The position numbers were made by a program, and so were the translations under genes. DNA of 64,000 nucleotides from Berberis thunbergii (lineage: Eukaryota; Streptophyta; Magnoliopsida; Ranunculales; Berberidaceae): the NCBI GenBank assembly GCA_003290165.1, contig QNQO01002086.1, positions 62,001 to 126,000 on the forward strand. Reading direction: 5' to 3'. The notes beneath the pieces are model-generated. The model did no database searches. It had not been told where the DNA came from and worked only from the letters and a program-made list of their open reading frames with translations. Of the stretch, positions 46,151-57,845 are shown piece by piece. The stretch's first letter is position 1, and each line of letters opens with the position of its first letter.

Positions 46151-48976
46151 ATTAAGTTTAGAAAGTCAAATAATGAAATAAGAATTAAAAAGAAATAGAT
46201 ATACCAATCTCAAGTTGAATCTACTACAGAAGTAGAGGTCAGTTTTATAGTTACCCTTACCCCACACCCTGCAGATTCAACAGAGAGTCTCAATCCATAG
46301 TCGAGAAGCATATTTGTATTCCTGACATTATGAGAAGAATAATGGTATTAGATGCTTGCTTTGTATTCCTGAAATTTGAGATGTTTAATGAACTAATTTG
46401 AAGTGGTTTTGTTCATTTTAGTGTGTTTAGAGTAGAGCCTGGCTTGTTTTGGTGGATTTTGGATAGTTTCTGCAATGCATGTTAGAGATTAGTGTCAAAT
46501 CTTGAATGCAGCTTTGTTTCTGAATGATTTAGAGGTTTAATGTTTCTCTAAGTTGTTTTGAGTACAAATATTTGCTTGTATTTGATCTCTCCACAGTTTT
46601 GTTTTGTTTTTGCTATTTTCCTTTGTTGCATGTACATATTAGCTGTGAAACTCCACTACTTGACATGTTGCTTTGCTTTTGAACTTCTTTAGAGGTTGTG
46701 TTCAGTTGTTGTTTTGTTTTTGCTATTTTCCTTTGTTGCATGTACAGATTAGTTGTGAAACTCCACTACTTGACATGCTGCTTTGCTTTTGAACTTCTTT
46801 AAAGGTTTTGTTCTATTGTCAAATAGGATTTGTAGGCTTTGAATGCATGTGAGAAATCAATTTCATTACTGCTCTGTTTCTGAAATAGGAAGAGATTTTC
46901 AGGCCTGTATTTGGTTGTATTAGCATTATGTCTCACGTGTTACTTTGATGCTACGTTACAATGACATGGGTATATGCTCAGTGTCATAGTTTTAACAACT
47001 GGATTTTCAAGCCTGGGATTGACTTGTCAGTCACAGTTTTAACAACTGGATTTTGGCCATCTTATAAATCACTTGGTTTGAATCTACCAATTGAGATGGT
47101 AAGAATCCTTTCAAATTTTATATATCCAGCTATCAAGTTTTATATAAGCTCTTCTCGCAAAAGAGTTGTGTCTAAGGCTACCCACTACATCAATTTGCTT
47201 GCCTTCATCTTCATAACCTATTGCTTTAGAATGACTTTAAAGTATTTTTTAGTGGCCTGTTTTGGAGACATTATTTATAGCCAAATGCATGTTTAAGCTT
47301 TCTCAAGTTCTATTTGCCTGGAATCAATGGAATTATTTCCCCCTACCATGTTGATTGGTGAACCTTCAATGCGCCAGACCAAACAAAACTCATGGTTTTC
47401 ATTACTGTTCTGTTTCTGAAGTAGGAAGAGCTTTTCAGGCCTGGATTTGGTTATATTTGCGTATTAGCATTTAGTTGTATTTGAGTATTAGGGCAGTTTT
47501 GTTTGATAATCATGATTAAAATGTTTGGATGTTGCTTTTCAAGGGATTTCTGCAGAGATATTTTGTTGTAAGTTTCACGATGCAATCAAGAAGTATGTCC
47601 TGTCAATTTGATTTATTGATTTCAATCTACTTGATTTATATGTCACGATTCACATGCTGATCTGTCACCACTTTTTTTTCCTTCAGTTTGATCCTGCAAA
47701 ATCAAGGAAGCTCAGACTAAGTTTCAAAGAGGTTTGTGTTACTGGGTTAATTGATTTTGCCCTTGGTGGATTATGTTTCAGATGCCAAATAGGCATTTGT
47801 CATATATTTGGTAAATGAGACTGCCCTGTTTACTAAACATACATTCATAAACAGTGATGGTGCTACTGCATTGGTGTTAGTAAGTGGACAAAAGGCACTT
47901 GAGCTTGGTTTGCATATTTAGCATTCAATGGTTATTTGTTACTTGTTAGTGTGTTATCTCGTGCTGAATTTTCTGTTGAAAGTGCCCTTGCTAGTATTGT
48001 TAAAGTCACCTGTAGTAATCGCTTGTTAGAGAATGGGAATAGTAAAGGAAAGGATAAGGGTGTAGAAAATTGTTGGGCACATGTTGGTTTAGGTAACAAA
48101 AGTATCAAGTTACTGGATTCAGTTACACGTAGCTTGTGAAAATATCTTACATGAGACGAGCAAGAAAAAATTCGTCCAACCATTAGAGAAAAAGGAAGGG
48201 AAGGAAGGAAAAGAAAAGAAAATGATATTGAAAAATTAGAAGGAAAAGATAAATTGATATTTGGTAATGCATTCTACATATGGAAGATTGATGCTCTCTC
48301 CAAACCATTAGAATGCATAGGAATGAAAAAGACACATGCCCTTGACCTTTAAAACTGACTATGTTATTGATGTTTGTTTAAGATAATTCAATATGTAACA
48401 AAAGAAAAGTCACAAAACTAACAAAGTTTCCTGTCAAGTAGGTTTAAGAAAACAAAAGAGAATCTTCAATTTTCCTAATTTTCGCTCCCTCTAAATAATG
48501 TTTTGCTAGTTCAATAGTAGTCAATGACGTTTCTGAAGTTGATTCAACTGCGTATAATCAGGTTCATCCACTTTTTGAAATACCCCAACTTGGGATTTTC
48601 TGTACCATACCAAAAACCTCCTCCATTCCGTCATCTTGTGCATGCTACAGTTAAGTTGTGCTATACAGGTTTGTCTCGACGCCTCAGACATGTTATCACA
48701 TCCACTGAATAAATTTAAACATTCTTTCTGAGAAAAAATGATTGCATAACCACAGGTACTAAATATAACTCTATCACTGAGCAAACTGAAGTACATGATT
48801 GCACAACCTTGAATTAGGCATTTAGTGACTACTCACTGAATCCAATACGTTCCAGAAAAGACCTCCTTTTAGTGACTTAAAGTTCGCTCAATAAGTTTTG
48901 TCCATCAATTGAAATAACAACATCCCAGTTGGCATGTTTTCATTGATGTCTTCTAATTTTTTGGTTGTCTTTGTAG
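46151..48976 (+). other. CACTA-2 middle region
   Basis: Mostly AT-rich with no firm gene. It contains a 110-bp tandem duplication (46591-46810) and further near-copies of a ctgtttctgaagtaggaaga block (46885, 47400). Exon-like pieces near 47690-47730 and 47940-48140 could not be assigned. Confidence 0.5.
46591..46810 (+). repeat. 110-bp tandem duplication
   Basis: Two copies share tgctattttcctttgttgca and tgaaactccactacttgaca, starting 110 bp apart (tgctattttc at 46611 and 46721). They differ at only a few positions. Confidence 0.9.
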
Positions 48977-49153
48977 GTTGTGATAAAGTTGGTTGCTCAA
49001 CTAAGTCAAAAGATGAGAGAGACATCAAATATGTGGGCTCCTACGATATATAAAAGACTTCTTAGCATTGATAAAAGGGAAAGGGATGTGGCAGAAAGAT
49101 GCTTTCTGAAAATAAGATCTGTTTTACTTCCTCCTCCTTTGGTTCTTTCTAAG
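48977..49153 (+). pseudogene. Captured exon, possibly RIF1-like
   Basis: Acceptor tctttgtag and donor gtattc bracket 177 bp, exactly 59 codons with no stop, encoding LSQKMRETSNMWAPTIYKRL and DKRERDVAERCFLKIRSVLL. From memory this resembles an exon of the plant protein with a RIF1 N-terminal (telomere-associated) domain, but I am not certain. The undamaged frame and phase 0 at both ends argue for a true captured exon. Confidence 0.45.
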
Positions 49154-50640
49154 GTATTCCTCATAGTCTTTCCTTTTATGTCTAAAACTTGTTGAATGCT
49201 TCCTATCATTACTTACTAGTGATAAACGTGTGCATGGTATCTATTTTAGTCATATATGTTCCTTACCTAATGCATTGACTAAAATAAATTTATATTTTTT
49301 GAATGAACTATAAACTAGTTAAGTTGTATATCATGATTACCATGTAAAATAATAACCAATGTTTTTATATTTGTGCCAAAAGTGTTGTGGATTTCATGTT
49401 GTAGATCTTTTAAAGAGTTTTCATGTATACGAAAATCCAACTTATGGATCGAAAGTTATGAAGTTTACAAATCTAGGAATGAAAAGCAGAAAATTCTAAA
49501 CAAGGGATAACATATTATAGTAGCTGATTTTCCTTGCCTATATATTCTAAACAAAGGTCACTTTAAATTTTATCAGATAGTAACATGGAGATTAAAAAAA
49601 AATTATTTTTCCTTGCCTAATAACACATTAAAATCCAACTCCATGGGCATGTTGCATCTCTTCTCCGTCATATGGTTGGATCTGTTGGTATGTTATAACC
49701 GATTCAGTTTACAGCAATAGAAGTTTTCTTGTATTTTTATTCTTTGTGAAGTTTGTTGCTTTATTTGTTAAATACATCCAAGGATTGTTAAAGTCAAAGT
49801 TTGAGTAATCTTGGGTATGGTGGATCATTATTTTGCTTGGACTTGTTTGACTTAGTTGAGTGATATCAAACTTTACTTAGTTGAGATTCCAAGGCTAATC
49901 TATTGGAATGAAGTTCTTCAGTATCTGTGAGTATTCATCCATCACTTCTAGTAGTTCTTAAACTATGTTTTCTGTTTAACTGAAATATTACTGTTAAGTT
50001 TGATCTTTAGTAGTCTTTTTATGCTAAAAGATAACGTATTTGCATTCTTATACACTACACCAAAAGGCATATTTAACTACTAATACTTCCAAGGCATTCA
50101 CTGGCCTTTAATATTACTGTTTTTGGTTTTCTGTATAGGGAAGCCAAGGCATTCACTGGCCTTTGTATGTACTACCACCACTGTTGTTGCTGGTTCTTCT
50201 GGGTCTTCTTCAGCTATCAAGAAACCTAAACTATCTCAGACTACAAATTCACACACTTCAACTTCTAATACTACTCCCCCTAGAAGCTTAGATACTAGCT
50301 CTAGCCACCAAGGTATGTTAAGATTCTTCTCTAGCTCTTTATTGGTTGTGATTTCATAGATCAAAACACTTCAAATGGTGTTTTTTTTATTTTTTTATTT
50401 GTGATTTTATCAAATTCTAAAAAATTTCTAGTGGGCATCTCTCCTATGATCTTGTAGATCAATGGGTATCTCTTTTTTTTATTGAAAGAAGTTCAAATGA
50501 GTATTTTCTGTTGTTGTTCACATCTTATACATGAAAAATCCAAATTAGTACCATAGGTTACAAGAAGTTGAAATGGGTTTCTCTTTTGATGTAGTCTTAT
50601 AGGGTCAGAAGAAGTTGAAATAGATTTCTCTATTGATGCA
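49154..50640 (+). other. CACTA-2 region before the GST exons
   Basis: No recognised gene, though one Ser/Thr-rich open stretch (50123-50310) ends at a donor-like site. A lone inward terminus CACTACACCAAAAGGCA occurs at 50053 without subterminal repeats. A 21-bp direct repeat (ccaaggcattcactggcctt) lies at about 50089 and 50144. Confidence 0.5.
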
Positions 50641-51830
50641 AGTCAATAAAGAAGTGATTAAAGTCACAAATAAAAAGGCCTTGATCTAGTAAACAGGCCT
50701 GCTTGGTACAAGGAGAAAGTCTACCTTGCAAATAAGGTGATATTGGTAAACCAAAATCGTCTTACACCATAACGTGTTCTTTGAAAACACATTCTCAATC
50801 TATATGATTGTCCACTTATACAAAAATTCCATTTTTACAGGTACCTGCATTGGAACATAATAATGAAATCAGAGGAGAGAGTATTGATTTGAAGTATATC
50901 GATATGCACTTTGAAGGACCTGCCCTTCTCCCTGAGGTAAAGATGCCTAACTTATGTTTCTATGCTTAATAGCAAAATCATGCTATAGGCCTTGCATTCT
51001 CACTAGTTCATGTTCATTCTGCACAATTTAGGATCCCATCAAAAGGGAGTTTGCGGAAGAGTTGTTCTCCTACACAGACACCTTCACTACCATCGTGATG
51101 GCTGCACTAAAACAGAATGCAAATGCTCGTAAGACTAAACACTTTATTTTATAAATTTAGTCTAAAATAAACTTCAAGTATATACATGATCAAGGACTGA
51201 TTTGCATCACTTACCTGCGTCAGATCCTACCTTCGATCACCTGGAAACTGCTATCACCAAATTTGATGAAGGGCCTTTCTTCCTTGGCCAGTTCAGCTTG
51301 GTAACTTATATATCTTTTCCTCCGCGTTAGATATTTTCTGTTTTATCTTTTTTCAGTTCATCCTTACTGCGTCTAATGATTGAGTTAACATTTGTATGTG
51401 ACCTTCAAGTGGATATTGCCTACATACCATTCTTTCAACGATACGCTCGCTTATTGTTGGATGTAAAGAATTATGACATCACAAAAGGAAGGCATAAGCT
51501 GACATTATGGCCTGAGGTGTGCCATCAATTCCTTTACATATTTTTTTTGGTCTATTAAGGGATAAACTTATAAGATCGATATTTTACCAATTGCTGAATC
51601 TATTATTTAGGAGATGGAGAAGGTCAAGGCATATACACAAACAAAAGTAGATTATGAGGAGATCATTGCAATCTTAAAGATGCACCTTTTGTACACAGTC
51701 TCTCTCTACATATACTTAAAGTTCATTACTGAATGAAACAAATTTGACAGTCTGAATACTAAGCTTCTCCTATTTTTTTCTCTTGCAGAAAACAAGCTGA
51801 TGATTTGGCTGCACCAAGCTGTTGATTTTA
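50641..51830 (+). pseudogene. Captured lambda-class glutathione S-transferase, 3' exons
   Basis: Exons with normal splice sites follow in gene order: to 50736 (NRPAWYKEKVYLANK), 50841-50936 (VPALEHNNEIRGESIDLKYI), 51032-51128 (DPIKREFAEELFSYTDTF), 51224-51300 (FDEGPFFLGQFSL), 51410-51516 (VDIAYIPFFQRYARLLL, YDITKGRHKLTLWPE), 51611 on (EMEKVKAYTQTKVDYEEIIA) and a terminal piece to about 51826. The GSTL active-site Cys lies in the N-terminal exon, which is not visible. One base appears lost at the 51300/51410 junction. GSTLs are cytosolic or plastid thiol-transferases that reduce glutathionylated flavonoids. Most exons are otherwise open, so the copy is recent or partly constrained. Confidence 0.9.
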
Positions 51831-52162
51831 CTTCATTTTAATGTGTTTGTACGTAATACGGCTAGTGAGGATGATATTGTTGTGCAATGTAATAAATCCG
51901 AGGTGGATGGTTTAATTTGTATTTTATGATTTGGACATGATGTTTGTCATCAATAAACTGTATCGAAAATCAAAATTACTCCAGTTGATGGTCAATTGAA
52001 CCAAATTGATATTGATTCACTCTTCTCTTATTCACACCCAGAAGTACCAAAATATTTAGTCCCATGGTATGAAGTGGGATCAATATATTTGTTCCATGTG
52101 ACCCGACTTTGATCACTTCTTTATTGGCTTATAGTGGGTCAAAAAAAATTAAAATAAATAAA

Positions 52163-52494
52163 AACTAATATATATATATATATATTTGCCACGGCTAAAA
52201 ACCGTGGCTAACTATTGCAACGGCTAAGAACTGTGGCCATACCTTGCAACGGCTTATAACCGTGGCTAGTACTGGCCACGGCTTAAAACCGTGGCTAACG
52301 TTTTTGCAACGGTTTAGAACCGTGGCTAAATCATCAACCGTCCTCGAATATAAAATCGTTGCTAATATTTTTGCCACGGTTTTTAGCCGTTACTAGGGAT
52401 TTAGCGACGCCTCTACAGCCCACGATTCTAAGCCATGACAATGGGTTACCCCCACGGTTTAAAACCGTTGCTAATGGGCATTTTTGGTGTAGTG
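52163..52494. repeat. CACTA-2 right terminus, TA microsatellite and subterminal repeats
   Basis: A short TA run (about 52165-52183) leads into eight or more copies of motifs like GCCACGGCTTAAAACCGTGG. The outer 90 bp is the inverted near-copy of the CACTA-1 left end (shared aggcgtcgc and the block GTTTTAAACCGTGGGGGTAA). Confidence 0.9.
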
Positions 52495-52497
52495 GTA

Positions 52498-52990
52498 CTT
52501 ACGCTTATGCAACGCACCTGCGACATTTCAAAGATGCATGTCTAGCATATTCAGTGATATGGTGGAAAACTTTCTTGAGATATTTATGGATGATTTTTCA
52601 GTATTCGGCTCATCTTTTGACCAATGCCTACATCACCCCTCACTTGTCTTAGAGTGTTGTGAAGAAAAATGTCTTGTTTTAAATTGGGAAAAGTGTCACT
52701 TCATGGTGAAGCAGGGCATTGTTCTTGGGCACGTTGTCTCTCCAAAAGGCATTGAGGTGGACATAGCTAAGATTGATGTCATTTCATCTCTTCCGATTCC
52801 AAAATTTGTTAAAGATGTGCAATCTTTCTTGGGGCATGCTAGATTTTATCGCCGCTTCATTAAGATTTTTCAAAGATTGCACGCCCTTTGAGCAGTCTCT
52901 TAGCTAAGGATGTTCCATTTCTTTTTGACGACAAGTGCATATCTACATTTCTGCATCTTAAATCTGAACTAGTCTCAGCTCCTGGTTGGG
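52498..52990 (+). pseudogene. Athila reverse transcriptase, C-terminal part
   Basis: RT resumes after CACTA-2: a frameshifted block where MPFGLCNAPATF-type sequence would be expected, then FLEIFMDDFSVFGSSFDQCL with the catalytic FMDD, VLNWEKCHFMVKQGIVLGHV, SPKGIEVDIAKIDVI and [14 protein letters not shown] frameshift follows near 52885. Confidence 0.88.
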
Positions 52991-53420
52991 TGCTACCCTT
53001 TGAGCTACTCTTTGAGATTATGTGTGATGCCTCTGACTATATTGTAGGTGCAGTTTTGGGTCAGAAAGTTAACAAACTTCCTCATGTTATCTACTATGCT
53101 AGCAAAACTCTGAATGAGGCTCAACTCAATTACTTGACCAAAGAGAAAGAGATGTTAACCATTGTTTATGCGCTAGATAAATTTTGTTCCTATCTCATTG
53201 GAGCTAAAGTCATTATGTACACTGACCATGCAACCCTTAGATACCTTCTCAATAAGAAGGACACCAAACCTCATCTATTCGATGGGTTCTTTTGCTTCAA
53301 GAATTTGATCTAGAAATACGAGATAAGTCAGGTACAGAAAATGTGATCGTTGACCACTTGTCTAGGCTAACATCACAGTCATCTACTAGTATCTTGCCCA
53401 TTCAATAGGACTTCCCAGAT
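52991..53420 (+). pseudogene. Athila RNase H
   Basis: Catalytic-type blocks are [50 protein letters not shown] and [16 protein letters not shown]. The acidic residues of RNase H (Asp, Glu, Asp) are kept. The frame shifts near 53290. Confidence 0.88.
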
Positions 53421-54755
53421 GAACAAATTCTCTTGGTAGAGCAAGAGCTTCCTTGGTATGCCGACATTGTCAATTTTTTAGCAACTGAGGAACTCCCTTC
53501 ACACTGGTCTAAGCCAGATCATGACAAGTTTTTATCTAGGGTCAATTATTATTCTTGGGATGAGCCATATTTGTACAAATACTGTCCTGACCAACTTATC
53601 CGAAGATGTGTTCCAGAAGTTGAAAATTTGAGCATTCTCTCATTTTGCCATGATCAAGCTTGTGGTGGGCATTTTAGTTTTAAGAAAACCACGGAGAACC
53701 ACGGAGAAGGTTTTCCAATCAAGTTTTTATTGGCCTACCCTTTTTCAAGATGCCCATGAGTATTGTAAAGCCTATCACCAATGTCAACAACTTGGGTGAA
53801 TAACTCGTCGATACATGATGCCTCTGAATCCTATTCTAGTGGTTGAAGTTTTTGATGTTTGGGGCATTGATTTTATGGGACCGTTTCCATCCTCCCATGG
53901 GTATCAATACATCCTTCTTGCAGTGGATTATGTTTCTAAATGGATAGAGGCCATTGCCACTAAGACCAATGATCACAAAATTGTTATTTCATTCATAAGG
54001 GAGTTTATCTTTAGTAGATTTGGCGCCCCCAAGGGTATCATTAGTGATGGGGGTAAGCATTTCTGTAACCGTGTATTTGAGCATCTTGTTAAAAAGTATG
54101 GGGTTACTCACAAGTTTCTCTTTCCTACCATCCTCAAACAAGCGGTCTAGTTGAAATCTCGAATCGTCAAATCAAGAACATCCTTGAAAAAACTATCAAT
54201 CCAAATCAGAAACATTGGTCCTTACATCTTTTGGATGCCTTATGGGCATACCGAATTGCATTCAAAACTCATTTAGGGATGTCTCCCTATAGGTTGGTCT
54301 TTGGTAAACCTTGTCACCTTCCTGTCGAACTCCAACATAGAGCTTATTGGGCTACAAAAAGTCTAAACTTTGACCTCGATATGGCTAGTAAAAAATGAAA
54401 TCTTCAGCTCGATGAGCTAAAAGAATTGAGGTATGATGCCTATGACTTATCCAAGAACTACAAAGATAAAATGAAGTGGATACATGACAAAATCATCATG
54501 AGAAAAGAGTTCCATCTTGGTTAGAAAGTCTTACTCTACAACTCTCTTCTTCATCTTTTTCCAGGTAAGCTAACAACTCGTTGGTCTGGTCCATTCATTG
54601 TACGTGATGTTAAAAACTACGGTGCCATCACTGTAGAAAACCCTACAAATGGTAGTCTCTTTCAAGTAAATGGACAGCGACTGAAGCCATACCATGAACT
54701 TCCCACAAGGTCAGTGGAAACCATTCAGTTGATTGATCCTAACTATGAGGATTAG
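53421..54755 (+). pseudogene. Athila integrase
   Basis: A worn zinc-binding part (CHDQACGGHFS; AYHQCQQLG) is followed by the core: [20 protein letters not shown] with the first Asp, [20 protein letters not shown] with the second, and after a frame change [17 protein letters not shown] with the third catalytic Glu. The C-terminal part contains [20 protein letters not shown] and TTRWSGPFIVRDVKNYGAIT. Stops occur at 54148, 54396 and elsewhere. Confidence 0.9.
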
Positions 54756-54791
54756 TCACGCTTACAAATTCCTACTCCACTAAGCATGTTT

Positions 54792-54813
54792 GGGGGTGGT
54801 ATCCACCACCCCC
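54792..54813 (+). repeat. Hairpin at an internal polypurine-like motif
   Basis: GGGGGTGGT (54792-54800) and ACCACCCCC (54805-54813) are perfect 9-bp arms around a 4-base loop. Confidence 0.9.
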
Positions 54814-54943
54814 ATTACGTCCAGCAATGACATTAAACTTAGAGCTACTAGGAGGCAGCCCAATCCGTTTATGCATTCATTCATTCATAAAATAATAATA
54901 ATAATAAAATAATATTATTAATAATACAACCAATTCTTGTTTG

Positions 54944-54974
54944 GGGGTGATGTATTTTAATAATACATCACCCC
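54944..54974 (+). repeat. Hairpin at a second internal polypurine-like motif
   Basis: GGGGTGATGTATT (54944-54956) and AATACATCACCCC (54962-54974) are perfect 13-bp arms around a 5-base loop. Confidence 0.92.
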
Positions 54975-56696
54975 ACCAACTCACTCTTTTTCATTGCAGG
55001 GACGGTACAGATGTTCAACAAATCACCTAAGGTAATAAGTTCTAATTTTTATTTCTCACTATTCATTTTATTTGTTTAACACTGGAGATAGTGTTCTATT
55101 TGTTTGGGGGTGGGGAGATTTATAAAATTTATACCTCTTTTTAAAATCATTTTTCTAAAAAAAAATGGTGTGGTATCCTAGCTATGATGAGATTGGATTA
55201 CTTGATTCATTACATTTAGGCAAAGAGATGTTGGAAGTTTATTGCTAGAGTAAATATTGCATTTGAGCATTCAGGAACAAATAATGTTTTGCACAATGAC
55301 CATAGATGTAGTTTGGAATACAAAAGTAAGTTACTTCTTGAGAATCTAGAGGAATAATAGTGGAGACTTTAACCTTTTGAGCTATCAGGCCTTTCATTTT
55401 ACTCAAAGTGTTTTTACACAACTCCGAGTCATATGATGAGTTAAAATTTTATTGGACATGCATTAACTTGTTGTGAAGTCTCATTATTCTTCTTTTTGGT
55501 TGGTCACTAAGGATGACATCTTTTTCAAGTTAAGAGAAACATAGGTCTTGTAGTCTATTTTAGACTTATAACCATTACCAAACCTTAGAAAGTAAATTAG
55601 GCATCTCTTGTCCATCTGAACCTTCTCAAAACCATCTTGCTAAACATTTCATCCAATACCAATGTGAGTATGTCTTGTTTTTTTAGATATATATAAAAAT
55701 TAAAAAATTAAAAACCCCCCCATTTTTCCCTTTATGTTTTTGAAAAATATTAGGAAGATTTATGAAGAAAAATAAGAGTGCAAAGTGAAACGACAAAGTC
55801 CAAGGTACTTCAAAAAAAAAAAAAAGTTCTGAAAAAAAAAGGTCGTAAATAAAGGAGAATAAAAGGAAGTGATTGATGAGTCCCCTATTAATCTATTTGA
55901 ATACCCTATATTTTAAGAAACATCATTTTACTTGCCATCTACCCCACTCTTCCTCATATATATATAATCCAGATTCATTGCATTTTTAGAGAAGTCCTAA
56001 TTAACCCTATGGTAACGTATGGTAAGAAGTGGATAGTGGATGAGAAGACGCTATGGTGGGTAACTCGACATTCTTGCAAGTGATCAACATTCCTTCCATG
56101 AGATTATTATTCTCTTTCATGTCCGTTTATTCTTAAGAGCATGTTAGAAGTTTGCATTTTCGCATTTCCTCTTTTCCTCATATGCAAGAAAGAAAATATT
56201 TTACCCAAACTCAGAGTGATCATTTCAGAGATATTAACTGGTGAGTTTTGAAGTCAAAATAGCTATTCCAAAGGTGGATTAGGATGTATGTTACTTTGAC
56301 ATGAAAATTTGCATTTGCTGGTTATTCACACACACACACTTTGTTCCAAAGTTGCTCACTTGTAATGTGCATTTTAGTAAGAAGTTACGTATGTCTCTTG
56401 ACTTTTATGTGGTTGAATAACAGGGACATTCTTTGAGAACAATAGGTCACACATCAATTTTGTTTCATATAAAAAATGATTGTGGGTGTCATCCTAGATA
56501 ACCCACAGAAGGCTAAAACACCTCCTTTAGTGTAATGCTAGGGGTTCAAGGCATTGTTACATATTGTAAATGCAATCGAGTCATACCAGTGAAAGTGGCA
56601 TTGATTTCTTTGAGAAGTTTATGTCGAGTAAATATATTTTGTTTTGTGTTCTTATATTTCTTTTCGTTGTTATTTGCTAAAGGACTTGCAAAAGGT

Positions 56697-56709
56697 TGTT
56701 TGGGGGTGG
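56697..56709 (+). other. Athila polypurine tract
   Basis: The run tgtttgggggtgg lies directly before the 3' LTR start TGTGATAACC and is the expected plus-strand primer site. It can also pair with the first bases of the LTR (ACCACCCAAAC at 56717-56727). Confidence 0.8.
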
Positions 56710-57645
56710 TGTGATAACCACCCAAACATCAATTTTACACTCCTAAATATACAATTGTTAAGTCCAATTATCAAATAAAAATATCTCATTACGTTTATAT
56801 TGTGCATTTTGTAGGAATTCAAGTACAAATCTCAAATTATGCATGTAGTGGCACAATAAGGCTAAATTCATCAACTAGAAGGCCCAAAAGGAATTTGAAT
56901 GCATTTATCAGGATTAAAGAATTTTAATCTCAATACCCATGAAGTTAAGTCCACAAAGCAACAACTACGGATCTTGAGAAAATCAATATGAAGATTTGGA
57001 CGTCCACATGGCCAACTTTATCATAAAAAATCTCTACAAGACATATTTCCTTATTGAATTCCAACACCATTCCATGTTTCACTCAACCATTCCTTGTTTC
57101 ATTCAACCATGTTTCATTGTTTAACTCAAACCATGTTTCCTTGTTTCACTCAACCATTCCTTGTTTCATTCAACCATGTTTCACTGTTTAACTCAAACCA
57201 TATTTCTTTGTTTCCTCAAACCCTTTTTACCTATAAAAACCCCATACATGGAGTTCATAGGGGATAGTTTTTCTTTGATAGTTTTTTTTCTGAGTTTTTT
57301 AGTTGTAGTTCCTGGCTTTATAATTTTACTTGGGAGAAAAGTGCATGTACTACAGTTTAATTTCATTGAAGAAGTAAGTTTTATCTTTGTTTTTCTTTTT
57401 TCTTTTAGTTTAATACTTATTTTCACCATAAATTATTTTTGCTATTATCTTTATTCTTCAAGTTGAAAATAAAATATTGTCTTCTAATCCACGTGAAGTA
57501 GTCGATAACCCCTACTTCCACTATACATTGTTGAATTGTATTGCAGGTTGAAGGAAAAAAATAAAATAAATAAAAACAACTATATTTCTTTGATTGATGT
57601 CGAAAATCATGCAACGACATTAATGTTGGTTTTTGGCATCAATCA
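56710..57645 (+). repeat. Athila 3' LTR, full length
   Basis: It starts TGTGATAACCACCC and ends catcaatca. It contains a TATA box (TATAAAAA, 57232-57239). Its last 347 bp match the truncated 5' LTR at 22880-23214. After it comes gcata and then the rest of the Tat-2 antisense ORF. Confidence 0.92.
57067..57214 (+). repeat. 67-bp tandem repeat in the Athila U3 region
   Basis: A unit holding cactcaaccattccttgttt and gtttaactcaaaccat occurs twice (cactcaacc at 57080 and 57147) plus a partial copy, just upstream of the TATA box. Confidence 0.85.
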
Positions 57646-57845
57646 GCATACCTTTGGAGAAAGACAAACCCCTCTGGAAGGGACAATGACGTCAGATCGG
57701 TGCCCAGAGTGAAAAACACCAGATCTTCAGGAATCCTGTATGTTTTACAAAAAACTTCTAGACTCGACTCGGAAAGAAACCTCTCCTCAAAATATTTGTG
57801 GCCCTTAGCGAGTGGTTCATCAGAAAGTTTATTCATACCCGCCAT
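57646..57845 (-). pseudogene. Tat-2 antisense ORF, N-terminal part
   Basis: The minus strand reads from ATG at 57845: MAGMNKLSDEPLAKGHKYFE, then LSESSLEVFCKTYRIPED and LSLPEGFVFLQRYA, after which the Athila LTR interrupts. It aligns with the start of the Tat-1 antisense ORF (MARENNFDDELFVKG). The segment that should join it to the piece left of Athila was lost together with the Athila 5' LTR start. Confidence 0.7.

Larger units (their letters stand above)
42547..52494 (+). mobile_element. CACTA-2 transposon, 9.9 kb, with captured host exons
   Basis: Terminal inverted repeats begin CACTACACCAAAAGGCC on the left and CACTACACCAAAAATGCCC on the inverted right. The 3-bp target duplication gta lies at 42544-42546 and 52495-52497. 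Both ends match those of CACTA-1 in reversed orientation. No transposase-type domain is recognisable, so it is non-autonomous. The identified captured exons (ribosomal L1, a possible RIF1-like exon, lambda GST) are all on the plus strand. It interrupts the Athila reverse transcriptase after FTCPFGT. Confidence 0.95.
54756..56696 (+). other. Athila 3' region between pol and the 3' LTR
   Basis: No protein is recognisable; an env-like ORF, present in some Athila elements, is not seen. The region is marked by repeated polypurine-like runs tttgggggtg at 54790, 54941 and 55103, an AAT-rich microsatellite (54889-54925) and a short CA run (56330-56338). Confidence 0.7.
22880..57645 (+). mobile_element. 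Athila-lineage Ty3/gypsy retrotransposon carrying two nested CACTA elements
   Basis: The element runs from a truncated 5' LTR (22880-23214) to a full 3' LTR (56710-57645). Its own length, without the two CACTA insertions, is about 10.5 kb, normal for Athila. Domain order is gag, protease, reverse transcriptase, RNase H, integrase, then about 1.9 kb without obvious coding. The primer-binding site at 23217 matches the tRNA-Asp type used by Athila. Stop codons and frameshifts are scattered through gag-pol. The 5' LTR lacks the U3 promoter part, so no full transcript can start there. Confidence 0.93.

Noticed and set aside
50053..52494. A separate CACTA element carrying only the GST exons
   Set aside because: The left end at 50053 is preceded by tta but the right end is followed by gta, and it has no subterminal repeats; 42547-52494 with gta on both sides is the better unit.
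54756..56696. An envelope-like gene in the Athila 3' region
   Set aside because: No long frame, signal peptide or membrane pattern is found; only short A/T-rich frames.
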